A DNA stretch of 64,000 nt from Lepidonotus clava. Lineage: Eukaryota > Annelida > Polychaeta > Phyllodocida > Polynoidae. The notes beneath the pieces are model-generated. The model saw only the letters and a list, made by a program, of their open reading frames with translations. It ran no database searches and had not been told where the DNA came from. The translations under genes and the position numbers were made by a program. Positions 22,525-34,570 of the stretch are shown here, in pieces; position 1 is the first letter of the stretch; every line of letters starts with the position of its first letter. Where the stretch lies: the NCBI GenBank assembly GCA_936440205.1, contig OW387140.1, forward strand, positions 34,283,659 to 34,347,658. The letters are read 5' to 3'.

Positions 22525-22799
22525 GTATGTAACTCTTTCTGTTTTAAGCTTAAAGATCGTATAATTCATATCAATTTCTTATATAGGCAAATGACATCTT
22601 TGGACCATTATTATATTGATATTATTATCAGAGTAAAAAGTCAATTCAATTATTGCTCTCTTGGGGTTTCAAAATATAAAAGTTGTTGTAGATTTCTTTC
22701 TTTTGTCTTTTTGGTTATCCCATTGAACATGCGTTAATGTCAATAATTAGGAAGGTTAAGCAACACTAACGCATCACCTAACGTAAACACAACATACCT

Positions 22800-23110
22800 C
22801 CTATAGCCCTAATTATACTATGTGTCAGATGCCTGGTCGCATTGGGTCACGTTGCCCAATGCGTCTGACTCGCGTTGGGGACGTGCTAAGACTATATTAC
22901 ACTCCACGTTGGCTCGCGTTGGGTCCCGACGCGACTCAACGCAAAATATATCTTACTACGCGTTTCGGCATTCGTTGAGCAATTAGTTCACTTTCTTTAC
23001 ATATTATACTTCACGTTGGGGAATAGGATTCGCGTTTGATATTCACGTCGGCAAAAACATGAATGAAACGTGCCCTAACGTGAGCCAGCCGACGCGCAGT
23101 GGAATATGGC
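22800..23110. mobile_element. CpG-rich insertion with inverted GCGTTGGG/CCAACGCG-type repeats
   Basis: It is rich in CGCGTTGGG, GACGCG and CACGTTGG words in both orientations, unlike the AT-rich flanks, and has no counterpart in unit B. Probably a small transposable element; ends not defined. Confidence 0.4.
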
Positions 23111-23232
23111 CTTATCTCAGCTACAACCATTAATTTTATATATGAAATATTCTATCATGAGTTCATCGTCATTGATTAGTAATCATAAGATATAAATTTT
23201 AATTCTAATTTAAGAATTTCTATTTAGACTTG

Positions 23233-26110
23233 TCAAAAGTATCTAAATTGAATTGATACCTTAAACTTGACGTTAGTTACGGCTTTTTGCTCTTTCTCTG
23301 ATAGTTGGTCCCGCAAGGAGATACCACAGGAAAGTGGACTTTTGAGATACCTCTCATATTTTCGCATTGGATTTTTAAATTTGACTTTTCCTCTACTTCT
23401 TAGATGAATTTTTGGTCTTTCGTTCTTGATATAATTTGTATTTTTGCTTAACCTATACATCAAAGAACAAATATGATGTGATGTCCTTTGGTATAGGTCT
23501 TGGAGTCCATATTAAGTATTCCACTCTGCAATGCTTTTATCATTGTTTGTTCAAAAATCATTGTTTGTTCAAAAATCAATTGTTTGTTCAAAAATCAATT
23601 ATCTTGACTGCTTTCTCATGCAGTTTCTGTAGACATAATATCTTGGTTGTGGGACCACTGTCAACCATGAAATCTAAATAATCCAGTAGCGGTAATATTG
23701 TTTGTTTATAAATCAGACAAGCAATATCTGCATTTATATTCTTCCTCATCTTACCCAACTGGTAGATCCTGCTGTTTACCTTGCAATATTCATCAACAAG
23801 GAATTTCTCAAATTAAAAGTAAGATTGTCATTAATAGGAACCCCTAAATAGTTATAGTTATGTACTATATCTAATGTCCTCCCAATTAACTTTACACTCT
23901 CTGCTTGGATTTGCATACCAGTTGGGTTTAAAATCATGTGCTTGGTCTTCTTTATATTTATTGTTTGTCTATTCTGGTTACACCAATCAGAGAGAACTCG
24001 CAACCCTTCCTCTAATTCATGTTTTGCAGTAGCTGATGAGTAATCAGATAGGTAAAGCATAGTATCATCAGCATAGAGAGTAATTTTTACTCTGGTATGA
24101 TTGAAAAGGGACAGTAAATCATTAGCATACACAATAAAGAACAGTGGGCCAAGTATTGACCCTTGTGGTACACCACATATGTAATTTGTCTGATTTTTGT
24201 CCTCCAATGTTTACAATTGATGCCTGTTTTGTAGATAATCCCTACACCCTATTAGAACTGTTTCGTCAAACCCCCAAAATTCCAGTTTTTTCAGTAGTAA
24301 ATCATGGTCCAAGGTGTCAAATGCCAAATAGTGCGTTGCCGAAAGTACAGGCCGGCGGTATAGAATGTTACCCTGATCAGGGCCACTATCGGCAGCCCGC
24401 ACTTTCAGTATGTGGAATACAGCCTTAAGAGTCCTTTATTTTCTAGGTAACATATGATTCATTATACACTGCTCTCCTTATTATCTTGCTTGGCATAGGT
24501 AGTACTGAGACAGGTCTATAATCCTGTGCACTTAGGGAGAGATTTCCCTTTGGAATGGGAGTGATAGTCACTATTTTCCATGATGTAGGCATAAGCCCAA
24601 GATCAAGGCAATGGTTTAACAAAAACATCAGTTCTAGAGATAATGAATGTAATGCATCCTTTAGCACCTTTGTACTAATTGTTGACACCCAAGATACTTT
24701 ATTATTCTTTAATGCCTTAATCAGAGTTTTAGTTTCCTCTGCAACAATATTATAGTTAATTCTCAAATGATTTTTTTGACGGACCTGACAGAAAATATGT
24801 GTCATTTTTTCCCCTATTAGCTAAATTTGCACCAATAGAGGCATAATATTCATTTAAACTATTTGCTGCAGAAACCCTGGTTACAATATTTCCATCCATA
24901 TTATTAATAGAGTCCAGGTTTCCTTTACCCTTTCGTTTCCCTACTCCCAGACTTTGATCCATTTCTTTCCAGAATTTCTTTGGTTCTTTCTTGATTTCAT
25001 GTAGTTCTAGCAATATGTACTCCCTTTTCTTTTTCAAGAATTTTCTACATTTCTGCTTTGCCACCTTAAATTCCTCCCAGTTCTCCAACTTCTTCTTATT
25101 GCATGCTTTTGAACACAAGTAATTCTTTCCTTTTACAGCTTTATATAATTCACTATCGACCCATGGGTATTGGTCTTTTCGAATCAGGACTTTTCTGATG
25201 GGACAGAGTTTGTCAACACTCTAAACAATTATAGTGCTCATTAATATTTTTCATAACTGATCAGGACTTTTCCCATCTTCCCAAAAGTAGTGCCACCTAA
25301 AGTCATCGAAAAGTATGCAAGCAAGATAATCTTTACTGCATAATTTGTAGGATCTCACATTTATGTGTGATTTGTTATGTCTTTTCCTTGCCATTTTCCA
25401 ATTTAAAAAGATTAGAAGGAGATCAGAGATTGAGCATTTAATTACTCCCGATGCATTTATCATATAGTCAGGTATGTTTGTTATGATTAAATCAATCATA
25501 CTTTTGGTCTTATTTACTATCCTAGTGGGTTCTTTTACAATTTGCTTGAAGTTGTGGTCTTGCAAAATTGTTTTCAAGATTTTACGATCTGGGTTTTGCG
25601 GCTTCGAGTAGTCTATGTTTCGATCACCTGTTATTAAAACCTCTGACAATTTCCTAATGTAGACCTCTTCAAGATTAATCAATTTGTAGGATAAATTTTC
25701 TAAAAACTCTTAGGGTTTCTTGATGGCAGCCTGTATATAACAGTCATGATTAATAGCTTTCTCCCAGGATATGCTATCTTCATCCATAATTCCTCACAGT
25801 CTTTGTCAGATTTGCTATATTTGGGTATAATCTGAGTGTAAGCAGATAATTCCTCCTTGAGATAGATCAGAATTCCATCCCCCCACCCCGATTTTGGTTG
25901 CCCTATCTTGTCTAATAAATGTAAAACCCATTTGTTCAATCATGGGGCTGATTGCAGCACCGGTTAACAATGTCTCAGTTAAACATATAATATCAGCTGT
26001 ATTGAACCTCAAGAACAGCTCATCCTTATCTTTAAGAAGACTTCTTTTGTTTAAATGAACCACTAGCAATCCCTTGGGTGCTCGTGTCTTATCCATCTCG
26101 GACGATAAAG
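23233..26110 (-). pseudogene. Dead non-LTR retrotransposon (CR1/L2/Jockey type)
   Basis: Read from right to left, the parts are in LINE order. First is an AP-endonuclease (26096-25251: DIICLTETLL, GDRNIDYS, DLIITNIP). Next are a linker (25118-24756) and reverse transcriptase (24805-24443 with KGNLSLSAQDYRPVSVLP; 24402-24211 with FDTLDHDLLLKKL; 24207-23776 with GVPQGSILGPLFFIVYANDL and LYADDTMLYL). Last is the C-terminal tail (23463-23233, FKNPMRKYERYLKSPLSCG). The frame changes at least four times and stops occur (for example at 24208-24210 between the RT pieces), so it is dead. It is absent from unit B. Confidence 0.9.
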
Positions 26111-27155
26111 ATATATATTACATAGATTACCAGGGGGGATGATTATGATATAAGATGTAGCAGTATATAATGGTTATACAATATGAATGGTTGGCCAAGT
26201 ACTGAGTAATTGGCCAGCAGTGACATGTTAATGTGAAAAAAACTGGAATTGATGGAGATTTCATTCCCCAATTTCTGGTGTGGCACCTTCTGTTTTGGTA
26301 CTTTGTGAGTAGACCCTCAAAACCTGTGTCCTCAATATAAAACGAGTTGTTATGGGGAAAGGCTATAAGGAAGACGTCGCTCATATTGTATTCTTATTTG
26401 AGCGACGTTGTCGCTGGTGCTTGAATTTTTATTTGAACAAGTCACCATTATTTGATTGATGTTTAGGAGTGTCTAGTTTTCTGGCCCCTCCTTCCCCAAT
26501 CGTCCCATCCCCTCCTTGTGCTGGTCAGGACATTGCATTGATTCATAATATTATGTACCCCTCGTGATATCACTAGAATTCTGAGTATTGAGGAGTAAGG
26601 TGCAATATGCTAATATGTATACCAATACTAATGGGTAGTTCCAGAGGGGTCCAAGGTTTCCTGACCTCTCCCCTTTTCATGGAGACCTAACCTAAAAAAA
26701 GAGGGGGATAATTTACATGTGTGTGCATAAATGATGACCCCCCCTCCCCTTTCAAAAATCCTGTAGATTTGCCCTGATATCAAGTCCTATGTCACGAGGT
26801 ATTGCTATCTGGAACAGACTCCCCAAAAGTGTACAGCGTTTGACAACCAAAGTTGAGTCTAAAAATCTGATGTCCATCATTATAATTCTATGGCTATTAC
26901 CCATGTATATACTGATGTAAACTATGCTGTTTAGAATACCCTATTGGAATATTATATTGAAAGTGGATTGTGAAGGAAGACATATTATTATTCATTGTTC
27001 ATGCTCAGCACTCATTGGTTTCTTAATAACAAACTTTCACTGTCGACAGGAAGAACATGTGTATATGTGATGTTGATTAGACCTGAATAAAAAAAATGTC
27101 CCAGAACAAAAATCCCTGCAGATTGCCTGCTACACTACAGGCTAAGAAAATACCA
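26111..27155. other. Spacer in unit A with a dispersed repeat
   Basis: At about 26635-26790 lies a dispersed repeat (GGGGTCCAAGG, then CTCTCCCCTTTTCATGGAGA, then TCTGCCCC-like) with a collinear counterpart at 38350-38490 and a relative at 5955. No gene was seen. Confidence 0.5.
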
Positions 27156-27511
27156 TTAAAGGGAGCCAAAACCAATAAAATTGACAAAATTTTCAAAATT
27201 CAAGTAAGTATAGAAATATGTTCAAGGAGTCCAGTTAAGGTCAGTGGTAAAGTATTAGCTGTGAAAACTAGCTCAAACTGAAGTAGAATGCCACAAGAAA
27301 TGGTAATACTTACATTTGTTTGTAAACAAACCCTATTTTTGCGGATCCACATTAATTGATTTGAGCAAGAAAAACATGATTTTAACGATTTCTTACCATA
27401 TTTCATGGTTAAGATTTTAACATGGGCCAGAAATATGATCAAGGAATGGATTTCCATAATTATTTGAGTATGGAAAATTTCAATGAATTTATTGGTTTTG
27501 GCTCCCTTTAA
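27156..27511. mobile_element. TTAA-flanked MITE, copy 1 (AGGGAGCC ends)
   Basis: TTAA at 27156-27159 and 27508-27511. Terminal inverted repeats AGGGAGCCAAAACCAATAAA and its inverse are near perfect over 20 bp. The paralogous site in unit B (38563-38569, CCATTAACCC) has a single TTAA and no element: a clean empty site. A second copy, inverted, lies at 35141-35493. piggyBac-like by TTAA; non-autonomous. Confidence 0.92.
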
Positions 27512-27599
27512 CCCTTGAGAGCTGGCAGGACTCAGTAAGGCCTGGTTTCCACGAGGTGAACATTTCGCATGTATTTGCGCTGGCAACCAGTGTTAACAC

Positions 27600-28040
27600 T
27601 TTCTAACCACAGCAAATAGTGCTGTAAATAGGCTCTATGCGCTGGCTGGAGTTATATGGTGGGCATAGCAGCAGATGGCTGCGTCTACATTCCTTGTATA
27701 CGCGGGTGCGAGGTTCACACAAATAGATCTGCCTAAATACACGGACGTTGTGGCCGCATATACAAGTACGGTAATATACGCGGACATACCTCCTTTTCTC
27801 ATAAATATATTTTTTGTAAATTTGGGCCTAAGCCCCCAAACCCCCTTTTTCTTTTCTTTTTTCTATATTTTATCTAAATTCTGCACACATGATACTTCAA
27901 AAATACAAAACACGCCCCTTTATCTTATGTCCGCTTATGTAACTATAATCTGTATGCGCGGACTTTGTGTCCGCATGTACATTTATAAGTAATTCTATAT
28001 ATGCTACATCCACGTGCGCATATAGCCAGTCCCCTATTCA
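27600..28040. mobile_element. Unit A-specific insertion with CGCGGAC/GTCCGC words
   Basis: It is absent from unit B between matching flanks. It contains TACGCGG, GTCCGCATGTACA and GCGCGGACTTTG words in several places. The element type and ends are uncertain. Confidence 0.35.
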
Positions 28041-28312
28041 CTGTCGATGTGAAGAGTTAAGACCGGTTGGCCAGTGAATAGCACTTTTCCCTGTGGTTTA
28101 AAGGCTAACTTGTCCCTACTCAACAGTTTGTGGATGGGGAAGTGTCAAAACATCATTGAACCGAGTTCTTCAGGACCAAGTTCTCCAGTTACCACCCTCA
28201 TCTGTCACCCTACCCCCTTCCCTATCTACCTTTCCATCCATTCCTTCTCCTCCTCTCCATGCGACACTTCTCCCCCTTCCCATCTCCTAGCCGTTGTCCT
28301 ATGGGGCAAGCG

Positions 28313-28465
28313 TTCTAGGTCGTAAGTGTCCCGGGGGGTTAGTGTCCCAGGGTGTCAGTGTCCTAGGGTGTAAGTGTCCTGGGGGAAAGTGTCCAGGGGG
28401 TAAGTGTCTGGGGGTAAGTGTTTTGGGGGCTAAGTGTCCAGTGGGTAAGTGTCCTGTCACTGGCA
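28313..28465. repeat. 15-bp minisatellite (GTAAGTGTCCYGGGG)
   Basis: About nine degenerate units. Because 15 is a multiple of three, long open frames appear on both strands; they are not genes. Confidence 0.9.
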
Positions 28466-28615
28466 GGGGGTGGGGGGTTTGGCATGACAGACACCCTTCC
28501 CCCTTATTTTGGGCCAAATTTTAATTTCTTAATGTGAAATTCCTTTGCCTGGAGGATGCTGGTGAAAATTTTGCTATAGCACGCCCCCCCTTTTTCAAAA
28601 ATCCTGGATCTGCCC

Positions 28616-28828
28616 ATGACGTCTTTTCAGTCTGACCTCAGTGGTAAGAGTTGTGATCTGAATTTATTTAACAATGATGAAGAAATTGGCGTCTATATTA
28701 GCGGATGTAATAAAAGGAAAAACTTTGAGGATAGTATGCGTTACATATTGCTAGACTTTCTATCTGCAAGAAAATGCCCATACCAAATGCATAAGTTAGG
28801 TGAAGATTTGAAAATAATTTCCCTCTAA
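28616..28828 (+). other. Small conserved ORF upstream of dio-c, uncertain
   Basis: The frame begins MTSFQSDLSGKSCDLNLF; the matching place in unit B (40460-40552) begins MSSQSDLGGKICDLNLFM and is shorter. It lies just before the splice acceptor of the coding exon, so it would be intron or part of an unspliced leader. Retention of frame over about 28 codons in both could be chance. Confidence 0.25.
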
Positions 28829-28884
28829 TTTGTATTCCACACAGGTACGTTAGCAATGGTCTGATTCTAAAATACACCTCAAAA

Positions 28885-29652
28885 ATGGAACCGCTCCCAA
28901 TTAGACTGGCAAAAGGGCTTTTACGCCTCATCGGTACTACAATCTTCCTCTTTGTTATGAGTGTCCTGCAGCTGGTGCCTCCACTTTTAAGACGCTTGAT
29001 CTCCAAGATGGAAAAAAATAATGGGATGGACCTCACTTTACTTAAGCCGGATGACTACATGTGGACCTTTGGTAGCTGGAAATGTATAAAAGCATTCTAT
29101 GCCGAAGTCTTTCAGGAAATACTCTATGGGTGCGTCAAACTTGGTGAACCAGCTCAAAACACAAAATTACTTTGCTATAAGGATGGTTCACAGTGCCACC
29201 TCCTAGATTTCAAGAGAGCTGGACGACCCCTGGTGTTGAACTTTGGAAGTTGTACCTGACCACCATTCATGGCGAAGTTGGAGACCTTCAAGCAGTGTGT
29301 CACCGACTTCAGCGATATTGCAGACTTTCTTACGATTTACATTGAAGAAGCACACCCTACTGATGGCTGGGCCTTCAATAATAATCCCTATAAAATTGCA
29401 AAGCATGTTAAAATTGAGAATCGTATGTTTGCCGCTGGAATGTTAGCAGATCAGAAGTTGCCATGTCCACTTCTTGTAGATACCATGTCTAATGAGGCCA
29501 ACAATGCCTACAGCGCAGTCCCTGAGAAACTTGCCATCATTGATGCAAATGGAAGAATAGGTTACATTGGTGAACACGGCACACAAGGATATAAAATAAA
29601 TGAAGTGAGAGAATGGTTGGAATGTTTTAAAAGTCAGAAAAAGTCCCAGTAA
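28885..29652 (+). CDS. Iodothyronine deiodinase-like selenoprotein (dio-c)
   Basis: The 255-residue selenoprotein has TGA at 29257-29259 (residue 125) in NFGSCT-U-PPF. Order: N-terminal membrane helix (about residues 14-34, IGTTIFLFVMSVLQLVPP), basic stop-transfer, linker with DDYMWTFGSWKC, catalytic strand RPLVLNFGSCT, then IYIEEAHPTDGW, CPLLVDTM and INEVREWL, the usual deiodinase landmarks. The acceptor CCACACAG ends at 28844, and ATG 28885 has a good context (AAAAATGGA). It is the close paralogue of dio-d, with 23 of 124 residue differences before Sec but only 8 of 127 after it. The SECIS is at 29972-30045. It should act as a membrane-bound reductive deiodinase; the substrate is unknown. 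Confidence 0.95.
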
Positions 29653-29971
29653 GGGAAGCCAATAATTACAGGCTAGTGTAGGCTCAAACCATTCCATTAA
29701 TACCAAAACTGGCTTATGCAGCAACACAATACAGCAAATAATTTTCCTTATCACCTGTTTGCCATATTCATGTATCCCATTAAATTTCCCATTCAATTTT
29801 AAATGGAAACAGAATTATTCAATACCTTAGAAAATAGATATGCATCTTACAAAATATAGGTATATACATTTGTAATAATATTGTATTGTAGTGTTGTAAG
29901 TAAACAGGTGATGTTTTAGTTCTAGATTGATGCTTATCACTGCAATGCTTGCTTTGCTTATCTGACTTAGT

Positions 29972-30045
29972 AGTGCTTAAGTCTCTGTCATGACGTGTAA
30001 ACCTAAACCTTTTGGTGAAGCACCGATCTCCTGGCCTCAGGCACC
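29972..30045 (+). promoter_or_regulatory. SECIS element of dio-c
   Basis: Quartet ATGAC (from 29990) with CGAT (30024-30027). GTGT pairs with GCAC and ACC with GGT, with TAAACC in the apical loop 11 nt after ATGA. The third stem pair is C-G here where dio-a has T.G, a compensating state. Confidence 0.87.
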
Positions 30046-30099
30046 TACAATCTGACTTGGATAATTGAAATAAGAGTCGTATGTTAGCAACATTCTAGA

Positions 30100-30105
30100 A
30101 ATAAA
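30100..30105 (+). terminator. Poly(A) signal of dio-c
   Basis: AATAAA about 75 bp after the SECIS quartet. Confidence 0.65.
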
Positions 30106-30171
30106 CGTCTTTCTCAAAGGTCATAGTTTTTTTCTTTTCATATGACCTGTAAATACTCTCTCTTATAATAT

Positions 30172-31039
30172 TTAACCCCTTCAACCCTCTATTCCTGAGG
30201 ATAATAGATAAAAATGTTTGTGGACTATAGAAGAAATGCTTTCTATAACTGAAAACTTTTTGAAAATATTCCTTTTAGATCTAGAATCTTAGATATGGTC
30301 GTTTGAACTTCCCTACTTCTTGTACAATAGAAACCCTCCAGTTCTGATAGTCATCTTTGTTTCCATATTATGGTAACTTTAACTTGACCGTGGATATATA
30401 GAATAAAAAGCATTTCTTATTCAGAAAAATGTTTAAAATACAATAACTTTTGATTGACTTGGTCTTTTATCTAACTGTTTGAAATATAAGGCAGAAAAAG
30501 ATATTTCTTACATACCCAATGAAAATTGTTCCATTGACTCTGAATATTTTTTTTCTGTAACCATGACAACCTAACAACCTTATTAAATGAAGGATTTCTG
30601 TGAAAAAAAACATTCCATTGCAAATTTCCCATAATGCATGATTTGCAAAAGATTTGATATTTCTATGAAAATCATTGAATTCTCAGGAAATTTCTATATA
30701 AGTCAAAATTTTCCATAAAATTACATGAAAAAATGTTTTTTCATCAATAATTCCTTAATTAATGCTTTCAAGAGGCTGATTTCCCAGAATAGGCAGATTT
30801 GCCCCATATTGACCATAATGGCCTTAACTGGAACACATGTTCCAAAAAATCTAAACATCATAGAATAATGATACAAAAACTGTAAGGTTCCTTGGAACTT
30901 TGGGAATATTTTGATATTTACCTCATGAGTGTAGGTAAAATACCCATTTTATAATCAGAACAAAACCCTAAAAGAGGTGCCATTTTATGGGTAACACTCG
31001 TGTGGTGGCCAAATATGGCCTTGGGGTGGAAGGGGTTAA
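30172..31039. mobile_element. TTAA-flanked element of 860 bp
   Basis: TTAA at 30172-30175 and 31036-31039, with ends CCCCTTCAACCC and GGGGTGGAAGGGG inverted. It is missing at the paralogous site in unit B (near 42000-42005), which runs straight through. No transposase frame. piggyBac-like by target duplication, and a different family from the 27156 element. Confidence 0.85.
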
Positions 31040-31172
31040 TATAATGAATTGGATATAATGTCAAATGAATAGTTTTGTAAATGGACCAAGTGGTAACAAA
31101 CTCAGCATAATATGAAAAATATAAGTCTGTAAATAATAATATTATTTACAGACATATGCTTTGATACGTTAC

Positions 31173-33900
31173 ATTGGGACTCCTACTCCGCTCGTCGTGG
31201 TTAGTAAACCCGGACATTTATTATACTTCCCATGTGGAGAGAGTGAGAATTTCACTGCTCTGCTCTGCTCTGCTCTGTTGCTTTGTACATCTTATTTTTT
31301 CAACACGATGCCTCCGAAGACCCGCTGTACAACTACACGGGCCTGGGCTAGCTCGGCAGTCGCCTCCCCGAGTCAACATGGCGGACCCCCGGACAGGCTG
31401 GACGCCAGTCCTCTGACTCAGCTGTCCAGAAAACGCAGGACCATTGCGGATAACGCAAAAGCAATCGGGGACTTACGGGGACAACTTTTAACATTGAACT
31501 CTCTTTTATCATCCCTTGTAGACTGCATTCCAGATACCCAGCCCGAGGCAGACAATGGTCACAACATCCCCGTTGCAACCGTGCTGTCAACCCCTGCAGC
31601 AACGACTCCGTTGTCAACCCCTGCTGTCAGCTTCCATGTCAGCAGACAACATGACACTGGATGCCGGGACATCGACCCATGTCCCCCGCCAGGGTTCAGA
31701 AACAGGCACTTGTCTGCATTGCATTCTTCTCAGTTTTCCTGGTCTCATTCTAGCACCCCCTGGGCCAGGAACTCTTGCCACATCTCCGGCCTGCCTGTGG
31801 ACCGGGGCCTGCTGCCGGACACGGTGCACGACTGCCTGGACCCATTAGGATCCACCTCTGGCCACCGGCGACCTGGACAACCGCATCTACTCGACCTTGA
31901 TGAGTCGGCTGACCTCCAGGATCTGTTAGCTCAACTCCTCATGTCGTCTCTGGCTCCGCTGAACCACTCACAGGGTAAGAAGCTTTTCCCACACTATTAC
32001 ATAAAAAGCAAAAAACCACATTGGGAGAACTGACCCTGGCAGAATATAACTTTGGGTTCATGAGCCTTATGAACAACTCAGAAACCTTCCACCACGATAG
32101 GCCGTTTAAACACTAAATCTATATGAAGATGCCTCAGTCTATCCCTGGCCGGACGTCAGGACTTGGTTGGAGGAGGTGTGCTCCTTGGTCTGCTATGGTT
32201 AAAACTTTTGCAGATCGCTTGCCAGTCTGGCTCCGCCTCCTCAACAAAGCCCCCTTCACATGATTCACTGAAGGAGCCTTTCCTCGAACTGACTCCTGAG
32301 TTGAAAGCTGCTAAACCAGGTCCACGTCGCCGTACGTTTAACGCCGGCACTTCTCCACACCCTGGCTATCACGTCCAGAATGCCTACCGCCACCATCACA
32401 TTTGTTAACATTGTCTACCGCAGAAATGCTGCCCCCTTCCTCACTCGAAAGAAAAGTGTTGATCTAAAATGTTCTCCACTAATCGCCAACAACAGAAAGG
32501 GAAGGAGGAATTGGGGTTTGGAAAGTAGACGGTACCCTTATCCCGGACTCTGAACTCTCACTGACCACTGTCTCTGCTTCTTCTGCCCCTGAACTCATAT
32601 ATACCTCTGTTTCTAGTACAAGTGTCTACGACGCGCTCGGCGACAAGGAACCCTCGTCACCTCGAGAGTTTGTTCCCCAGACAACGTCGACCCCTCGTCC
32701 TCACGTATGTTGCACAATGTCGATGGATACGAGCGCTTATCTGGACACGGCGACTCTCCCTTCTCTGAAGGCACAACGCTGTTCTCAGGTAAAGCCTCTC
32801 TACTAGATGTACCACATGTTCAACATAAAAACTCTCGGGCCCTCAGACTCGGCCCCATTGAGTATGCCTCCTTCATCCGTGACTTGTGGCCAACTTCCTC
32901 TAGTGAAGCCAACAGGTCTGCCTCCATTTATATGTCAATCTATGAGGCTGTCAGAGCTACCAATGTCCCGAATTATCTATCTGCCCGATTGCAGGTTCCC
33001 TCTGAACTGAACTGTGATATTTGGGATTTTTACCTGTCTGACTATGATGATGCCATAATTTGTAATTTCTTGCACTATGGGTGGCCCAGCGGCTATACTG
33101 CCCCCACTCCCCCTACCCCTACTTATAGGAATCACCCCAGCGCCCTTGCGCACATCCGCGAGGTTGACCGGTTCATCACAAAGGAGTTGGAAAAAGGGGC
33201 AATGCTTGGACCATTCGCCACCCTTCTCTTCACCCCATGGTGCCAGACAAGTCCTCCTATGACAGCTCCCAAAAAGGATTCTCTCTGATGTCGTGTGATT
33301 ATCGACCTCTCCTTCCCGGCAGGTGGTAGTGTCAATGACGGGGTCGCTAAAGGTTTTTTCCAAGGAGATGACCACACATATTCCCTCCCCACGGTCGCCG
33401 ACTTAGCTGACCAGATTGTTCGCATCGGCCCGGGACCCTCCTGTGGAAGACCGACCTCGAGCGAGCCTACCGTCAGTTGCGGGGAGACCCCCTTGACTAC
33501 CCCTTAATGGGGATCGCCCATCACCGGAAACACTACATCGACATCTGCCCCTCCTTCGGATGTAGGTGGTCGAGTGCTGCCCAACAAAGAGTGTCAGCTG
33601 CAGTCTGCCACTTAATGCGCGAGAGAGGCCACGACGTCCTCGCATATGTTGAACTTTTGTGGGGCCCATTCCACCTAAACCGAGGCCATCACAGCCTTCG
33701 CTGAATTTGAAGGCCTTTGTGTGTCTCTGGGTCTAAAAATAGCCCCCAAAAAATCAGCACACCCCTCTACCCGCATGGAGTGGCTAGGCTTCATGTTGTT
33801 TAAGTGTAAAGGTTGTATTCCACATTCCGATTTTGCTGCCGATTTTAAAAATCGACATTGGAAATTATACTTAATTAGAGCAATAATTATTTCATATCAA
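31173..33900 (+). mobile_element. DIRS-type tyrosine-recombinase retroelement, fossil
   Basis: The left part (31161-32033) encodes a Ser/Pro-rich gag-like product (RKRRTIADNAKAIGDLRGQL). The right part (about 32707-33850) encodes reverse transcriptase with the DIRS-type signature RVIIDLSFPAGGSVNDGV and later HYIDICPSFGCRWSSAAQQR and MEWLGFML. It is GC-richer than its surroundings and starts exactly where similarity between units A and B stops. The recombinase end is not recognised. It is broken, with several breaks, and looks moderately old. A (TCTGC)n run lies at 31255-31277. Confidence 0.75.
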
Positions 33901-34011
33901 TAAAAAGATCTTACAATTCTCTTTCAAATGGTATATAGGGTGTATGGGTTCCTGCCACATTCACAGAGAAAATTTGACAAATACAAAATTAGTAGCATCA
34001 AAACCAGTATG

Positions 34012-34570
34012 TGGAATATGGGCTTAAGACATCAGTGGCCCGTTGCACAATGGATTTTCGTTGTGAGGATCAAACAACGAAAGCACAACGCACTTTTGCT
34101 TAACAACGAAATGTTTCGTTGTAATGAAAATGCAATTTCACTGGTTCTAATGAATGAAATTGAAATCTGTAAATTGTTATAAAAAGGGAAAAAATAGAAA
34201 AATTCAGTAAAAGTTACAGCTCTTTGAGGGCATTCTAAATATAGAAAAAAAAAGTGTCAAAACGTTCATTGTTATGATGAAAGTAACAAGGAAATGTTTC
34301 GTTGTTTTTTATATTCCTTGTTAGGAAAATCATTGTGCAACGGGCCACAAAAGATGAACAAAAATACAACTTTTTACATATATAATAAGCAAGGCAGCTA
34401 GGGAATTATTACAAACATGTACATTTGAAAACGGTCGCGTTAAAAATAACCATCTTTTTTTATTACCATCTGCAAGTCAAATGTTAGCTTTTCAAGAATG
34501 GAAAGATTTAAAAGACTCAAAAAGTAGTCCCTGAGTAATTTAAAAAACAACCCTACACTGCTGTGGCCCA
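34012..34570 (+). pseudogene. Orphan 3'-UTR relic of a dio-b-like gene
   Basis: TTAAGACATCA (34024-34034) and then 34349-34570 match dio-b just after its stop codon (19364-19600): GATG(G/A)ACAAAAA, GGCAGC..GGGAATTATTA, ATTACCATCTG and CTGAGTAAT blocks. The relic is split by the foldback at 34036-34347. Faint similarity upstream (33950-34012) to the dio-b C-terminal coding end is uncertain. It is the left edge of unit B, so unit B once included, or began within, a dio-b copy. Confidence 0.7.
34036..34347. mobile_element. Foldback MITE (TGGCCCGTTGCACAATG ends), 312 bp
   Basis: TGGCCCGTTGCACAATGGAT is inverted at the right end (ATTGTGCAACGGGCCA). The inside is rich in CAACGAAA words. It interrupts the dio-b-like 3'-UTR relic, and a truncated second copy follows at 34668. 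Confidence 0.88.

Larger units (their letters stand above)
19365..31172. repeat. Segmental duplication, unit A
   Basis: Collinear matches to unit B (34012-42119) occur at 19365-19600, 20820-21500, 21900-22735, 26630-26790, 27095-27156, 27508-27600, 28040-28090, 28620-30171 and 31040-31172. Unit A holds insertions absent from B: a dead LINE (23233-26110) and two TTAA elements (27156-27511 and 30172-31039). It carries dio-c. Confidence 0.85.

Noticed and set aside
28294-28524. Open frames on both strands rich in CPGGKCPG / GHLPPGHL
   Set aside because: Produced by the 15-bp minisatellite, whose unit is a multiple of three.
31348-33669. Several overlapping frames on both strands
   Set aside because: Shadows of the GC-rich DIRS-type fossil, not separate genes.
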